Shown: one piece after another, positions 16,702 through 28,714 of the stretch
How the letters are laid out: every line of letters starts with the position of its first letter
Position numbering within the stretch: the first letter of the stretch is position 1
NCBI RefSeq assembly: GCF_041514305.1
Contig: NZ_JBGMWH010000001.1
Span: 248,001-312,000, forward strand
Source of the DNA: Salinarimonas chemoclinalis
Lineage (GTDB): Bacteria > Pseudomonadota > Alphaproteobacteria > Rhizobiales > Beijerinckiaceae
Length of the DNA: 64,000 nt
Reading direction: 5' to 3'
Program-made: the position numbers and the translations under genes
The notes under the pieces: generated by a model
What the model saw: the letters and a program-made list of their open reading frames with translations, nothing else
Told to the model about the DNA's origin: nothing
The model's database searches: none

Positions 16702-16717
16702 ATAAAGATATCTTTAT
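16702..16717. promoter_or_regulatory. Perfect palindrome, candidate operator of the ArsR-methyltransferase regulator
   Basis: ATAAAGATATCTTTAT is a 16-base perfect palindrome lying 71 bases before the regulator's ATG, in an otherwise GC-rich gap. AT-rich dyads of this type are typical ArsR-family targets. From memory, similar CATAAAGATATCTTTATG sites are predicted for SAM-responsive ArsR-methyltransferase regulators in alphaproteobacteria; I could not check this. Autoregulation of the regulator-metF-metH unit is inferred. Confidence 0.65.
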
Positions 16718-16788
16718 ATCTACCTTTCCGCCGAGAAGGGTGCTATGGTGCGGGCACCGATGATGGTCCGCCCGCCGGGGAGACGCCG

Positions 16789-17811
16789 ATGCCGAGCGCC
16801 GAGATCGAGACGATGCTGACCCTGCCCGCCGCGCTGGCGGCGCTGCGCGCCGCGGGCGAGGAGACGCGGCTGCGCATCCTCTCGCTCGTGGCGCAGGGCG
16901 AGCTCTCGGTCACGGACCTCACGGACATCCTCGGCCAGTCGCAGCCGCGGATCTCGCGCCATCTCAAGCTCCTCGTCGAGGCGGGCCTCGTCGAGCGCCA
17001 CCGCGAGGGGGCGTGGGCCTTCTTCCGCCTCGCGGAGCGGGATCCGGCGGCGGCGCTTCTGCGCCCGCTGCTCGACGCGCTCGACGCCGACGACGCCACC
17101 GCCGCCGGCGACCGCGAGCGGCTCGCCGCCGTGCGCGCCGCCCGGGCCGAGGCGGCGCAGGCCTATTTCGCGCGACTCGCGCCGGACTGGGACCGGCTGC
17201 GCTCCCTGCACGCCCCCGCCGACGAGGTCGAGGCCGCGATCGTGGCGGCGCTCGGCGACGCGCCGATCCGCGCGCTCGTCGATCTCGGCACCGGCACCGG
17301 GCGCATGCTCGGCCTGCTCGCCCCGCGTGCCGGCCGCGCGGTGGGGCTCGACGCCTCCCACGCCATGCTGTCCGTCGCGCGCGCGAACCTGGAGAAGGCC
17401 GGCGTGCGCGGCGTCGAGTTGCGCCAGGGCGACATCCACGCCCCGCCGGTGGAGGCGAACGCCTTCGACCTCGTGATCATCCACCAGGTCCTGCATTATC
17501 TGGACGACCCGGCGCGCGCCCTGCGCGAGGCCGCGCGCCTCGTCGCGCCGGGCGGGCGGCTCCTGGTCGTCGATTTCGCGCCGCACGATCTCGAATTCCT
17601 GCGCGCGGACCACGCCCACCGCCGCCTCGGCTTTTCGCGCGAGCAGGTCGCGCATTGGCTCGCCGAGGCCGGCCTCGACTGCCCGCTCCATCGCGATCTC
17701 GCCCCGCCGCGCGCGGGGGGGGACGCGCTCACCGTGTCGCTGTGGGTCGGCCGCGATCGCCGCCGGATCACCGACATGCCGTTCCGCACGCACGACAGAG
17801 AGGTCGCCTGA
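16789..17811 (+). CDS. ArsR-family regulator fused to SAM-dependent methyltransferase-like domain
   Basis: This 340-residue protein has an ArsR winged HTH (LRILSLVAQGELSVTDLTDILGQSQPRISRHLKLL, about residues 26-62) followed by a class I methyltransferase fold with the SAM-binding glycine loop DLGTGTGR (about 165-172). It lies directly before metF (TGATG overlap) and metH. Proteins of this build next to methionine genes are thought to sense SAM and repress methionine synthesis. Whether it methylates anything is unknown. The ATG follows GGGGAG at good spacing. Confidence 0.88.
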   Translation: MPSAEIETMLTLPAALAALRAAGEETRLRILSLVAQGELSVTDLTDILGQSQPRISRHLKLLVEAGLVERHREGAWAFFRLAERDPAAALLRPLLDALDADDATAAGDRERLAAVRAARAEAAQAYFARLAPDWDRLRSLHAPADEVEAAIVAALGDAPIRALVDLGTGTGRMLGLLAPRAGRAVGLDASHAMLSVARANLEKAGVRGVELRQGDIHAPPVEANAFDLVIIHQVLHYLDDPARALREAARLVAPGGRLLVVDFAPHDLEFLRADHAHRRLGFSREQVAHWLAEAGLDCPLHRDLAPPRAGGDALTVSLWVGRDRRRITDMPFRTHDREVA

Positions 17812-18701
17812 TGTCGCCCGCGAACGCCCGCCCCGCCATCGACGTCTCCTTCGAGTTCTTCCCGCCGAAGACCGAGGCGATGGACGAGACGCTCTGGGCC
17901 TCGATCGAGCGGCTCGCGCCGCTCGCGCCCCGCTTCGTCTCGGTGACCTACGGCGCCGGCGGCTCGACCCGCGAGCGCACCCACGCGACGGTGGCGCGCA
18001 TCGTGCGCGATACGAAGCTCGAGCCCGCCGCCCACCTCACCTGCGTCGCCGCGACGCGCGAGGAGGTGGACGAGGTCGTGCGCGGCTATTGGGAGGCGGG
18101 CGTGCGCCACATCGTGGCGCTGCGCGGCGACCCCGTCGGCGGGCCCGGCACGGCCTACGAGGCGCATCCGGGCGGCTACGCCCAGGCCTGCGACCTCGTC
18201 GCCGGCATCCGCAAGGTGGGCGACTTCGAGGTGTCCGTCTCGGCCTATCCCGAGAAGCACCCCGAGGCCTCGACCTTCGACGCGGACATCGACGCGCTGG
18301 AGAAGAAGGTCGACGCGGGCGCCACCCGGGCGATCACGCAGTTCTTCTTCGACAACGCCATCTACTATCGCTACCTGGAGCGCGTCCGCGCGCGGGGGAT
18401 CCGCATCCCGATCGTGCCGGGCATCGTGCCGGTGCAGAACTTCAAGCAGACGGCGAGCTTCGCCAAGCGCACGGGCGCGTCCGTCCCGGACTGGCTGGCC
18501 GCGCGCTTCGAGGGGCTCGACGACGACGTCGAGACCCGCAAGCTCGTCGCCGCCGCGGTCGCCTGCGAGCAGGTCACGGACCTGCGCGCCAACGGGGTGA
18601 GCGAGTTCCACATCTACACGATGAACCGCGCCGAACTCGCCTATGCCATCTGCCACATGCTGGGCCTGCGCCCGGCCGAGACCACCGCCGCCGCGGCCTG
18701 A
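17811..18701 (+). CDS. metF: 5,10-methylenetetrahydrofolate reductase
   Basis: This flavoenzyme makes 5-methyltetrahydrofolate for methionine synthase. It has 296 residues, the usual bacterial length. It begins SFEFFPPKTE, with VTYGAGGSTR, HLTC, ALRGD, AITQFFFD and FHIYTMNR, all conserved in MetF. Its ATG shares one base with the regulator's stop codon, and metH follows after 68 bases, so the three form a methionine operon. Confidence 0.97.
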   Translation: MSPANARPAIDVSFEFFPPKTEAMDETLWASIERLAPLAPRFVSVTYGAGGSTRERTHATVARIVRDTKLEPAAHLTCVAATREEVDEVVRGYWEAGVRHIVALRGDPVGGPGTAYEAHPGGYAQACDLVAGIRKVGDFEVSVSAYPEKHPEASTFDADIDALEKKVDAGATRAITQFFFDNAIYYRYLERVRARGIRIPIVPGIVPVQNFKQTASFAKRTGASVPDWLAARFEGLDDDVETRKLVAAAVACEQVTDLRANGVSEFHIYTMNRAELAYAICHMLGLRPAETTAAAA

Positions 18702-18769
18702 CGCGGCGCGCCGACCGCCCGCCCCGAGACGCCCGAAACTCCGCGACCGACCCGAGAGAGCGCATCCCC

Positions 18770-22531
<3,762 letters not shown>

Positions 22532-22807
22532 GGGTGCGATAGGCGGCGCAATCCGAGTGAAGTCGCAGCTGACGCCGCGCTCGTGAAAACTCTGTCAGTT
22601 GCCTGGTGTTCAATTCAAGTGCGGCTGTCCGCACGAGCAGCCAAGGGCGGGAACCAACACATTGCTTTGCAATGGCTTTTTTGGGTGTCACGCCACACGC
22701 CCACGTGCATTCTATGGGCATTGCCTCAATGCTGCTTCATGGGTTGCAAATTTTGGCAACTCGTCATATTGCTGACGTCGCGTATCGTTCATAGCTGGGG
22801 TTTCGGG

Positions 22808-23329
22808 ATGGCAACCTATCCAACTGACCGGAAGTTCGAATCGTCGGATGCCGAGTTCGGGTTAATCATCAGTTCCGAAGCGGGGCTCTCGTACGGCGAC
22901 TTCGCCAGTGCTCTCAAGGATATCGAGAAGATTTTCTCCGCGTGTGCGAAAGAATTATCGGTCCGATCGAAGACTTCGAACAAGAAAAAGAGCGCGATGC
23001 TTGTCATAAAGGACTATAAACACGGTTCGATCGAGATCATTTCTAATCCGTATTTTCAAGGTATCATATCGGGCGTCGCTGTGCATGCGATTTGCTTGCT
23101 GTTCATTCACGTCCTAAGCAAGACCAATGATGCAAAGAAGAACAACGATACTTTACTCCAAAAAATTAGTAAGGATGTGATTTCTGGAGAGAAGCTTGCT
23201 GATGCAAGCGGTAAAGCTGTGGTTGCGACAACTTCGAGCCGGAAGGCCTTGAAAGAAAAGAAAAGGGCGTTCGGTCTACAATTGAGCATTAGATTCGAAG
23301 GCGAAATTTATGAACTTGGCGATGATTGA
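22808..23329 (+). CDS. Unknown protein with one transmembrane segment, in low-GC island
   Basis: I do not recognise this 173-residue protein (start MATYPTDRKF; the frame is open upstream to 22583, but those codons do not look coding). The first 80 residues are mixed alpha/beta with KDIEKIF and a Lys-rich loop TSNKKKSAML. One hydrophobic stretch (GIISGVAVHAICLLFIHVL, about residues 102-120) looks membrane-spanning. The tail has a basic KALKEKKRAF segment and ends FEGEIYELGDD. Codon use is AT-rich, unlike all neighbours, so transfer is likely. It could be part of a toxin, phage or plasmid system, but nothing specific supports that. Confidence 0.6.
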   Translation: MATYPTDRKFESSDAEFGLIISSEAGLSYGDFASALKDIEKIFSACAKELSVRSKTSNKKKSAMLVIKDYKHGSIEIISNPYFQGIISGVAVHAICLLFIHVLSKTNDAKKNNDTLLQKISKDVISGEKLADASGKAVVATTSSRKALKEKKRAFGLQLSIRFEGEIYELGDD

Positions 23330-23402
23330 ATTCGATCCCTCGACACCCGAAGGCGACATTCTTACTTTCGGTGACCTGAGATCAGAAGTCGGCCGCCGAT
23401 AG
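23310..23402 (+). CDS. Short frame overlapping the end of the low-GC gene, possibly a gene remnant
   Basis: A 30-residue frame beginning MNLAMIEFDPSTPEGD overlaps the last 20 bases of the unknown gene in another frame and stops just before the aldolase terminus. The start has no clear ribosome site except read-through coupling. It may be a small protein translated by coupling, or the truncated beginning of a lost downstream gene at the island boundary. Confidence 0.25.
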   Translation: MNLAMIEFDPSTPEGDILTFGDLRSEVGRR

Positions 23403-23407
23403 TCAAA

Positions 23408-24064
23408 TCACCCCACCTTCCCGTATCCGGCGAACTTCGCCGCCACCCGGTCCATCTCCTCGTCGTCGAGCACCACCGGCTCCAGGCCGGCGGCGAGGAG
23501 CGCGAGGTACTGCCCGGCGAGGTTCTCCACCTCGCCGGCGATGGCGAGCGCACCCTCCAGGCTCGCGCCGAGCGCGATCACGCCGTGGTTGGCGAGCAGC
23601 ACCGCCTTGCGGCCCTCGAGCGCCCGCACGGCGTTGCCGGCGAGATCCGCCGAGCCGAAGGTGGCGTAGTCGGCGACGCGGACGTCACGCCCGCCGCAAT
23701 AGGCGACCATGTAGTGGAAGGCGGGGATCGGACGGCGCGCGCAGGCGAGCGCGGTCGCCTTGGGGCTGTGGGTGTGGACGATGGCGCGGATCTCCGGCCG
23801 CGCCCGGTAGATCGCCGTGTGGAACGGCCATTCCGAGGACGGCCGCAGGCCACCCTCCGCCAGCGGCGCGCCGTCGAGATCGATCGCGACGATGTCGGCG
23901 GGCGTCGTCGCCGCGTAGGGCAGGCCGGAGGGCGTGATCAGGAGGCCCTCGTCCGTGCGCGCCGAGACGTTGCCGGATTTCGTCGGGCAGAAGCCGGCGC
24001 GATCCATCGCCTGCGCCACGCGCACGATCTCGGCACGCAGGCTCCCCGCATCGTGGCCCGTCAT
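23408..24064 (-). CDS. Class II aldolase/adducin-family protein, probable methylthioribulose-1-phosphate or deoxyribulose-phosphate aldolase
   Basis: This 218-residue zinc enzyme has the family motifs: SGNVSAR (phosphate binding), SEWPFHTAIY (catalytic acid), HTHS (zinc His pair) and NHGVIALG (third zinc His). It overlaps mtnA by four bases, so both act on the same pathway. In bacteria lacking the full methionine salvage cycle, MtnA makes a 1-phospho-ketose which a class II aldolase splits into dihydroxyacetone phosphate and an aldehyde. The alternative is MtnB dehydratase of the same superfamily. Aldolase is preferred because no mtnC, mtnD or other cycle gene is nearby. Confidence 0.8.
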   Translation of the reverse strand: MTGHDAGSLRAEIVRVAQAMDRAGFCPTKSGNVSARTDEGLLITPSGLPYAATTPADIVAIDLDGAPLAEGGLRPSSEWPFHTAIYRARPEIRAIVHTHSPKATALACARRPIPAFHYMVAYCGGRDVRVADYATFGSADLAGNAVRALEGRKAVLLANHGVIALGASLEGALAIAGEVENLAGQYLALLAAGLEPVVLDDEEMDRVAAKFAGYGKVG

Positions 24065-25164
24065 TCCGCCGCCGTCTGCACGTAGTCGGGATAGAGCCCG
24101 GCGATCCCCTCGCGGGAGGCCGGGCAGATGCCGCGCTCGGTGACGAGACCCGTCACCAGCCGGGCCGGCGTGACGTCGAAGGCGGGGTTGGCCGCCGGGC
24201 TGCCCGGGGCGACGACCCGCACGTCGCGCACGACGCCGTCGTCGTCGATCCCGACGAGGTTCGTCACCTCGCGCTCGGCCCGCTCCTCGATCGGGATCTC
24301 GGCCACGCCGTCGTGGAGCGACCAGTCGATCGTGGTCACCGGCAGCGTCACGTAGAACGGCACGCCGTTGTCGCGGGCGGCCAGAGCCTTGAGATAGGTC
24401 CCGATCTTGTTGCAGACGTCGCCGGAGGCGGTGGTGCGGTCCGATCCGACGAAGCAGATGTCGACGCGCCCGCGCTGCATGAGATGGCCGCCGGCGTTGT
24501 CGACGACGACCGTGTGCGGCACGCCGTGGGCGCCGAGCTCGTAGGCGGTGAGTGCCGCACCCTGGTTGCGCGGCCGGGTCTCGTCGACCCAGACGTGGAC
24601 CGGCACGCCCGCATCGTGGGCCTGGTAGATCGGCGAGAGCGCGGTGCCCCAGTCCACCGTCGCGAGCCAGCCGGCGTTGCAGTGCGTGAGCACGTTCACG
24701 GTGCGGCCCGTGCGTCCGTGGATCTCGGCGAGCAGCCGCGCGCCGTGGATGCCGATGGCGTGGTTCTGCTCGACGTCCTCGTCGCAGATCGCCTCCGCCT
24801 CCGTCCAGGCGGCGCGCACGCGCTCGCGGCCCGACAGCGGGGCGAGCCGGCGCTCGACCCGCGCGAGCGCCCAGTGCAGGTTGACCGCGGTGGGCCGGGT
24901 CGCGCCGAGCACGCGCACGGCCTCGGCGAGCGCCGCGTCGGAGGAGTCGCGCTGCACGGCGAGCGCGACGCCGAAGGCGGCGGTGGCGCCGATCAGCGGC
25001 GCGCCGCGCACCTGCATCGTGCGGATGGCGGCGGCCGCCTCCTCCATCGTGGAGAGCCGCGTCAGCGTGAAGTCGAATGGCAGCTTCGTCTGGTCGATGA
25101 TCGACACGCCCTCGCCGTCCTCGGCGGGGAAGATGGTGCGGTAGTGCCGTCCGTGAATCCGCAT
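24061..25164 (-). CDS. mtnA: S-methyl-5-thioribose-1-phosphate isomerase (or 5-deoxyribose-1-phosphate isomerase)
   Basis: This 367-residue protein is of the aIF-2B-related MtnA family. Conserved segments are MQVRGAPLIG, THCNAGWLAT (catalytic Cys), ETRPRNQGAALTAYEL and VGSDRTTASGDVCNKIGTY (catalytic Asp). It isomerises the aldose 1-phosphate from methylthioadenosine or 5'-deoxyadenosine breakdown to the ketose. It is first in a two-gene operon with the class II aldolase. The kinase or phosphorylase that would make its substrate is not in the window. Confidence 0.92.
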   Translation of the reverse strand: MRIHGRHYRTIFPAEDGEGVSIIDQTKLPFDFTLTRLSTMEEAAAAIRTMQVRGAPLIGATAAFGVALAVQRDSSDAALAEAVRVLGATRPTAVNLHWALARVERRLAPLSGRERVRAAWTEAEAICDEDVEQNHAIGIHGARLLAEIHGRTGRTVNVLTHCNAGWLATVDWGTALSPIYQAHDAGVPVHVWVDETRPRNQGAALTAYELGAHGVPHTVVVDNAGGHLMQRGRVDICFVGSDRTTASGDVCNKIGTYLKALAARDNGVPFYVTLPVTTIDWSLHDGVAEIPIEERAEREVTNLVGIDDDGVVRDVRVVAPGSPAANPAFDVTPARLVTGLVTERGICPASREGIAGLYPDYVQTAAE

Positions 25165-25380
25165 CGCGCGCCTCCGTTCCGCCGCCGTGCCCCCCGCGAT
25201 CCGCCACCATAGGGACGCAGGGTCGCGGGCGCGTCAAGGCCGCTGGCGGCTTAACCCCGCGTTAACCATTGGCGGCGACCCTGTGCTCATGGCGAACCCG
25301 ACGCGATCCAGGAACAGGCCCGATCACCCTCGTTCCGAAGGCGAGAGCCGGACGCGTCGCACCTCTAAGGCGGACCTCCG

Positions 25381-25488
25381 ATGAAGATCTTCGTCACGAC
25401 CCTCCTCGGAGCGTCCGCCATTCTCGCCTTCACCGGCGTGACGCTGTTCGGCCTCGGCGCGGGGGCGATCGTCCTCGTGGCGCTCTGA
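25381..25488 (+). CDS. Small hydrophobic membrane peptide (35 residues)
   Basis: The frame MKIFVTTLLGASAILAFTGV... is 35 residues, almost entirely hydrophobic after Lys2, and ends ...VLVAL. It could form one or two tight membrane helices, or be a signal-like small protein. A GGCGG lies about 11 bases before the ATG. The gap 25165-25593 between mtnA and the amidotransferase has no other gene. Coding status rests on clean start, composition and position only. Confidence 0.45.
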   Translation: MKIFVTTLLGASAILAFTGVTLFGLGAGAIVLVAL

Positions 25489-25593
25489 CCGGTGCCCCGG
25501 GCAGCGCCCCGAGCGCCCGCCCTGAAAAGACCGTTTCACCGCGTGCCGAACGGCGGGGTTGAAACCGCGGCGCGGCGGGTCGACAATAGGGGC

Positions 25594-26409
25594 ATGATCG
25601 AAGCCTCGCTTCCAGAGCCCATCTCGAAGAAGCCCGTCCTGGTCGTCCTGCATCAGGAGACCTCGGTTCCCGGGCGGGTCGGCACGCTGCTGCGCGAGCG
25701 CGGGCACCCGCTCGACATCCGCCGTCCACGCTACGGCGACCCGCTGCCGGGGACGCTCGCCGACCACGCCGGCGCGGTGATCTTCGGCGGCCCGATGAGC
25801 GCCAACGACCCGGACGACTTCGTCTCCCGCGAGATCGACTGGTGCGCCGTGCCGCTCTCCGAGGGAAAGCCCTTCCTCGGCCTGTGCCTGGGCGCGCAGA
25901 TGCTCGCGCGCCACCTCGGCGCCCGGGTCTACCCCCACGCCGACGGCCGCTGCGAGATCGGCTACTACCCGCTCCTCCCCACCCGCGAGGGCATGCGCCT
26001 CTCCGAGCGGCTCGGCGTCGACTGGCCCGGGCACGTCTACCATTGGCACCGGGAGGGCTTCGACTGCCCGTCGGGTGCGGCGACGCTCGCCACGGGGGAC
26101 GACTTCCCGGTCCAGGCGATCCGCGTCGGTCCCGCCGCCTACGGGTTCCAGTTCCACCCGGAGGTCACCTACGCGATGACCTGCCGCTGGACGACGCGCG
26201 CCCACGAGCGGCTGTCGCTGCCCGGCGCGAAGCCGCGCCAGGCGCATCTCGAGGGTCGGCTGATCCACGACGGCGCGGTGCGCGCGTGGCTGGACGCCTT
26301 CCTCGACCATTGGCTCGCCGGCGGCATGAGCGGGAGCGCGGAACGCGACGCGACACGGAGCGGCGGACATGCCATGATCGCACGTGCGGCAGCCGCGACC
26401 TCGCGCTGA
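25594..26409 (+). CDS. Class I glutamine amidotransferase-like protein
   Basis: This 271-residue protein has the GATase triad: nucleophile in FLGLCLGAQM and His/Glu in FQFHPEVT. It matches stand-alone GMP-synthase-like amidotransferases that hydrolyse glutamine or gamma-glutamyl compounds. There is no synthetase partner next to it, so the acceptor is unknown. The final 30 residues after LAGGMSG are low-complexity and lie beyond the fold. Confidence 0.88.
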   Translation: MIEASLPEPISKKPVLVVLHQETSVPGRVGTLLRERGHPLDIRRPRYGDPLPGTLADHAGAVIFGGPMSANDPDDFVSREIDWCAVPLSEGKPFLGLCLGAQMLARHLGARVYPHADGRCEIGYYPLLPTREGMRLSERLGVDWPGHVYHWHREGFDCPSGAATLATGDDFPVQAIRVGPAAYGFQFHPEVTYAMTCRWTTRAHERLSLPGAKPRQAHLEGRLIHDGAVRAWLDAFLDHWLAGGMSGSAERDATRSGGHAMIARAAAATSR

Positions 26410-26497
26410 GTCCGCCGGAACGAGTGCGGGCCGCTCCCCGTTGCCTGCGAGGGCCGCGTCACGGCCCGGAGCAACGACAACGGAAGGCGCGACCATC

Positions 26498-26719
26498 ATG
26501 CGTGGCAATCCCATCACCGGCGCGGCGCGCGGCGTGAGCATCACGGACGCCGTCGAGCGCGGGCAGCGGATCCTCGAGGAGCGGCCCGAGCCGCGCGGGC
26601 GCGAGCGCTATGCCGGGCGCACCAACCGCCCGCCGCGCCCCGCCCCCCGCTCCACCGAGGGCGACGACGCCCCGGCGGACGAGGCCGCACAGACCGAGAC
26701 CAACGGCGAGGAGACCTGA
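26498..26719 (+). CDS. Small hydrophilic protein of unknown function
   Basis: This 73-residue protein starts MRGNPITGAARGVSITDAVERG and is rich in Arg, Pro and Glu, with an acidic tail (DDAPADEAAQTETNGEE). It looks disordered. CGGAAGG precedes the ATG, and the SWIB gene starts three bases after its stop, so the two are co-translated. I do not recognise the family. Confidence 0.6.
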   Translation: MRGNPITGAARGVSITDAVERGQRILEERPEPRGRERYAGRTNRPPRPAPRSTEGDDAPADEAAQTETNGEET

Positions 26720-26722
26720 GCC

Positions 26723-26980
26723 ATGGCCGAGAAGAAAGCCAATTCCGCCCTGATGAAGCCCCTGACCCCCTCGCCCGAGCTCGCCGCCGTGGTCGGCTCC
26801 GACCCGCTGCCGCGGCCGGAGGTGGTGAGCAAGGTCTGGGACTACATCAAGAAGCACGACCTGCAGAACCCGCAGAACAAGCGCGAGATCATCGCCGACG
26901 AGAAGCTGCAGCCGGTCTTCGGCAAGGACCGCGTGACCATGTTCGAGATGAACAAGCACCTCTCGCGCCACCTGCAGTGA
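26723..26980 (+). CDS. SWIB/MDM2-domain protein
   Basis: This 85-residue protein consists almost wholly of one SWIB fold: PLTPSPELAAVVGS, VVSKVWDYIKKHDLQNPQNKR, IIADEKLQPVFGKD and MFEMNKHLSRHL. Stand-alone SWIB proteins occur in many alphaproteobacteria and chlamydiae and are presumed to be DNA- or chromatin-associated, with unknown role. It is coupled to the small hydrophilic protein upstream. Confidence 0.92.
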   Translation: MAEKKANSALMKPLTPSPELAAVVGSDPLPRPEVVSKVWDYIKKHDLQNPQNKREIIADEKLQPVFGKDRVTMFEMNKHLSRHLQ

Positions 26981-27064
26981 CCTCCCCCGGGGCGAGCACG
27001 GTGCTCGACAGCGCCGCGCCCGCCCGGCATGGTGCGCGTCCCGCCCCGCGAGACGCGTCCGCCC

Positions 27065-27712
27065 ATGCCCGCCTTCGATACAGCCCTCGCCGTCCTAGAC
27101 TGGCTCGGCCTCGTCGTCTTCGCCGTGACCGGCGCGCTCGTCGCCTCGCGCAAGGAGATGGACATCGTCGGCTTCGTGCTGCTCGGCACGGCGACGGGCA
27201 TCGGTGGGGGGACGCTGCGGGACCTCGTGCTCGACGTGCCGGTGTTCTGGACGGTCGAGCCCGCCTACCTGACGACCTGCGTCGCCGTCTCCTGCCTCGT
27301 CTTCTTCACCGCCCACATCCCGCAGTCGCGCTGGGTGCTGCTGCTGTGGTTCGACGCCGCGGGGCTGGCGCTGTTCGCCGTGGCGGGCGCCGAGAAGGCG
27401 CTCGCGGCGGGCACGGGGCCGGCGGTGGCGATCTTCCTCGGGGTGGCCACCGCCACCTTCGGCGGCATTCTGCGCGACGTCATCGGCGCGGAGCCCTCGA
27501 TCGCGCTCCGGCGCGAGATCTACGTGACCGCGGCCCTGCTCGCGGCGGCCGCCTACGTCTCGCTGGAGGCGGCGGGCGCGCCCCGCGAGGTGGCGATCGG
27601 CACGGGCCTCGCCGCCGGCTTCGCGCTCCGCGGCGCCGCCCTGCGCTATGGCTGGTCGCTGCCGCGCTACCGCCCGCGGCCGGGGCGAACGCCCGACGAG
27701 ATCGGGCGGTGA
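27065..27712 (+). CDS. Trimeric intracellular cation channel (UPF0126/YicG) family membrane protein
   Basis: This 215-residue inner-membrane protein has the duplicated family motif, first GIGGGTLRDLVL then TFGGILRDVIGAE, each followed by three hydrophobic helices. Bacterial members are structurally related to TRIC channels; some were proposed to move glycine. The start MPAFDTAL is used; a GTG at 27029 would add 12 residues. Confidence 0.9.
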   Translation: MPAFDTALAVLDWLGLVVFAVTGALVASRKEMDIVGFVLLGTATGIGGGTLRDLVLDVPVFWTVEPAYLTTCVAVSCLVFFTAHIPQSRWVLLLWFDAAGLALFAVAGAEKALAAGTGPAVAIFLGVATATFGGILRDVIGAEPSIALRREIYVTAALLAAAAYVSLEAAGAPREVAIGTGLAAGFALRGAALRYGWSLPRYRPRPGRTPDEIGR

Positions 27713-27716
27713 ATTC

Positions 27717-28625
27717 TCACGCCACCGCCCGCCCCCGCGCCGCCTCTAGCAGCGCGAACCAGTCCTGCCGCTCCATGACGACCGCAGCCGCCGCCGCGAG
27801 GTCGGCGATACGCGCGGGGCTCGTCGTGCCGATCACCGGAACGGGGCGCGACGGCAGGCGCATGAGCCAGGCGAGGGCGAGCGGGCCTGGGCCGGAGAGG
27901 GCATACGTCGCGCACAGCTCCGCCATGGTGCGCCCGAGCGGCCCCTCCGGCGGGCTCGCGAACAGGCGCCCGCCGCCGAGCGGCGACCAGATCATGGGGG
28001 CGATGCGCTCGGCCTGGAGATGGTCGAGAAGCCCGCTCTCGAGCGGGTCCGTGTGCAGGAGCGAGAGCTCGATCTGGTTCGTCACGAGCGGGAACGGCAG
28101 CCGTGCGGCGAGGAGGCGCATCTGCTCGACCGTGTGGTTCGACACGCCCGCATGCGCGATCTTGCCCTCCGCGACGAGCCCGGCGAGGACGCCGGCGACC
28201 TCGTCGGCGTCCATCAAGGGGTCGGGGCGGTGGAGGAGGAGCACGTCGATGCGCTCCACGCCGAGGTCTGCGAGCGAGCGCTCGACGCTGGCGCGGACGT
28301 GGGCCGCGCTGGTGTCGTAGTGCTTGACCCGGTGCGCGGGGCGCGCCGGCGAGGCGAGGGCGATGCCGCACTTCGTCACGACCTCGATGCGCGCCCGCAG
28401 GGCGGGCGCGAGCCGCAGCGCCTCCCCGAACAGCACCTCGACCCCGTACTGCCCGTAGATGTCGGCGTGGTCGAAGGTGGTGATGCCGTGGTCGAGGCAG
28501 GTCTCGATCATCCGCAGGAGCCCCTGCGGCGTGCGTGTCGCCTCCGCGTCGCGGGCGCGCCAGGCGCCCCAGACGAGTCGCGAGAGCGTGGGGCCGCCCG
28601 GGTGGAGGCGCTGACGCTGGACCAT
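27717..28625 (-). CDS. Aldo/keto reductase
   Basis: This 302-residue NADPH-dependent oxidoreductase of the YdhF type has the tetrad in FDHADIYG (Asp, Tyr), the Lys in VVTKCGI and His in LLLHRPDPL, plus C-terminal cofactor-binding segments PVIGTTSPARI. Substrate unknown. The second ATG (MVQRQRLHPGG) is chosen; an earlier start at 28643 adds six residues. It converges on the channel gene with only a few bases between stops. Confidence 0.9.
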   Translation of the reverse strand: MVQRQRLHPGGPTLSRLVWGAWRARDAEATRTPQGLLRMIETCLDHGITTFDHADIYGQYGVEVLFGEALRLAPALRARIEVVTKCGIALASPARPAHRVKHYDTSAAHVRASVERSLADLGVERIDVLLLHRPDPLMDADEVAGVLAGLVAEGKIAHAGVSNHTVEQMRLLAARLPFPLVTNQIELSLLHTDPLESGLLDHLQAERIAPMIWSPLGGGRLFASPPEGPLGRTMAELCATYALSGPGPLALAWLMRLPSRPVPVIGTTSPARIADLAAAAAVVMERQDWFALLEAARGRAVA

Positions 28626-28714
28626 GGTCGACCTTTCCTGCACGACGGATCATCGGTGCCGCCGCCGACCGTCACGCGCGTGATCGTATGCACGCGCGGC
28701 CGGCGGAGCGCTTT

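Larger units (their letters stand above)
22545..23402. other. Low-GC island
   Basis: Between metH and the aldolase gene the base composition drops sharply from about 70% to roughly 45-50% GC. The first 260 bases (22545-22807) hold no convincing gene; short frames on both strands disagree in composition with known proteins. The rest holds one unknown membrane-anchored protein and a 30-codon frame. There is no transposase, tRNA or direct repeat that I can see. Recent acquisition, or the remnant of a larger insertion, is likely. Confidence 0.75.

Noticed and set aside
18702..18769. Possible SAM or cobalamin riboswitch before metH
   Set aside because: Only 68 bases separate metF and metH and no conserved riboswitch core could be recognised there or before the regulator.
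22583..22807. N-terminal extension of the low-GC protein and a 62-codon overlapping frame
   Set aside because: Neither frame shows a ribosome site or protein-like composition; the ATG at 22808 is a more natural start. Could be debris of another gene.
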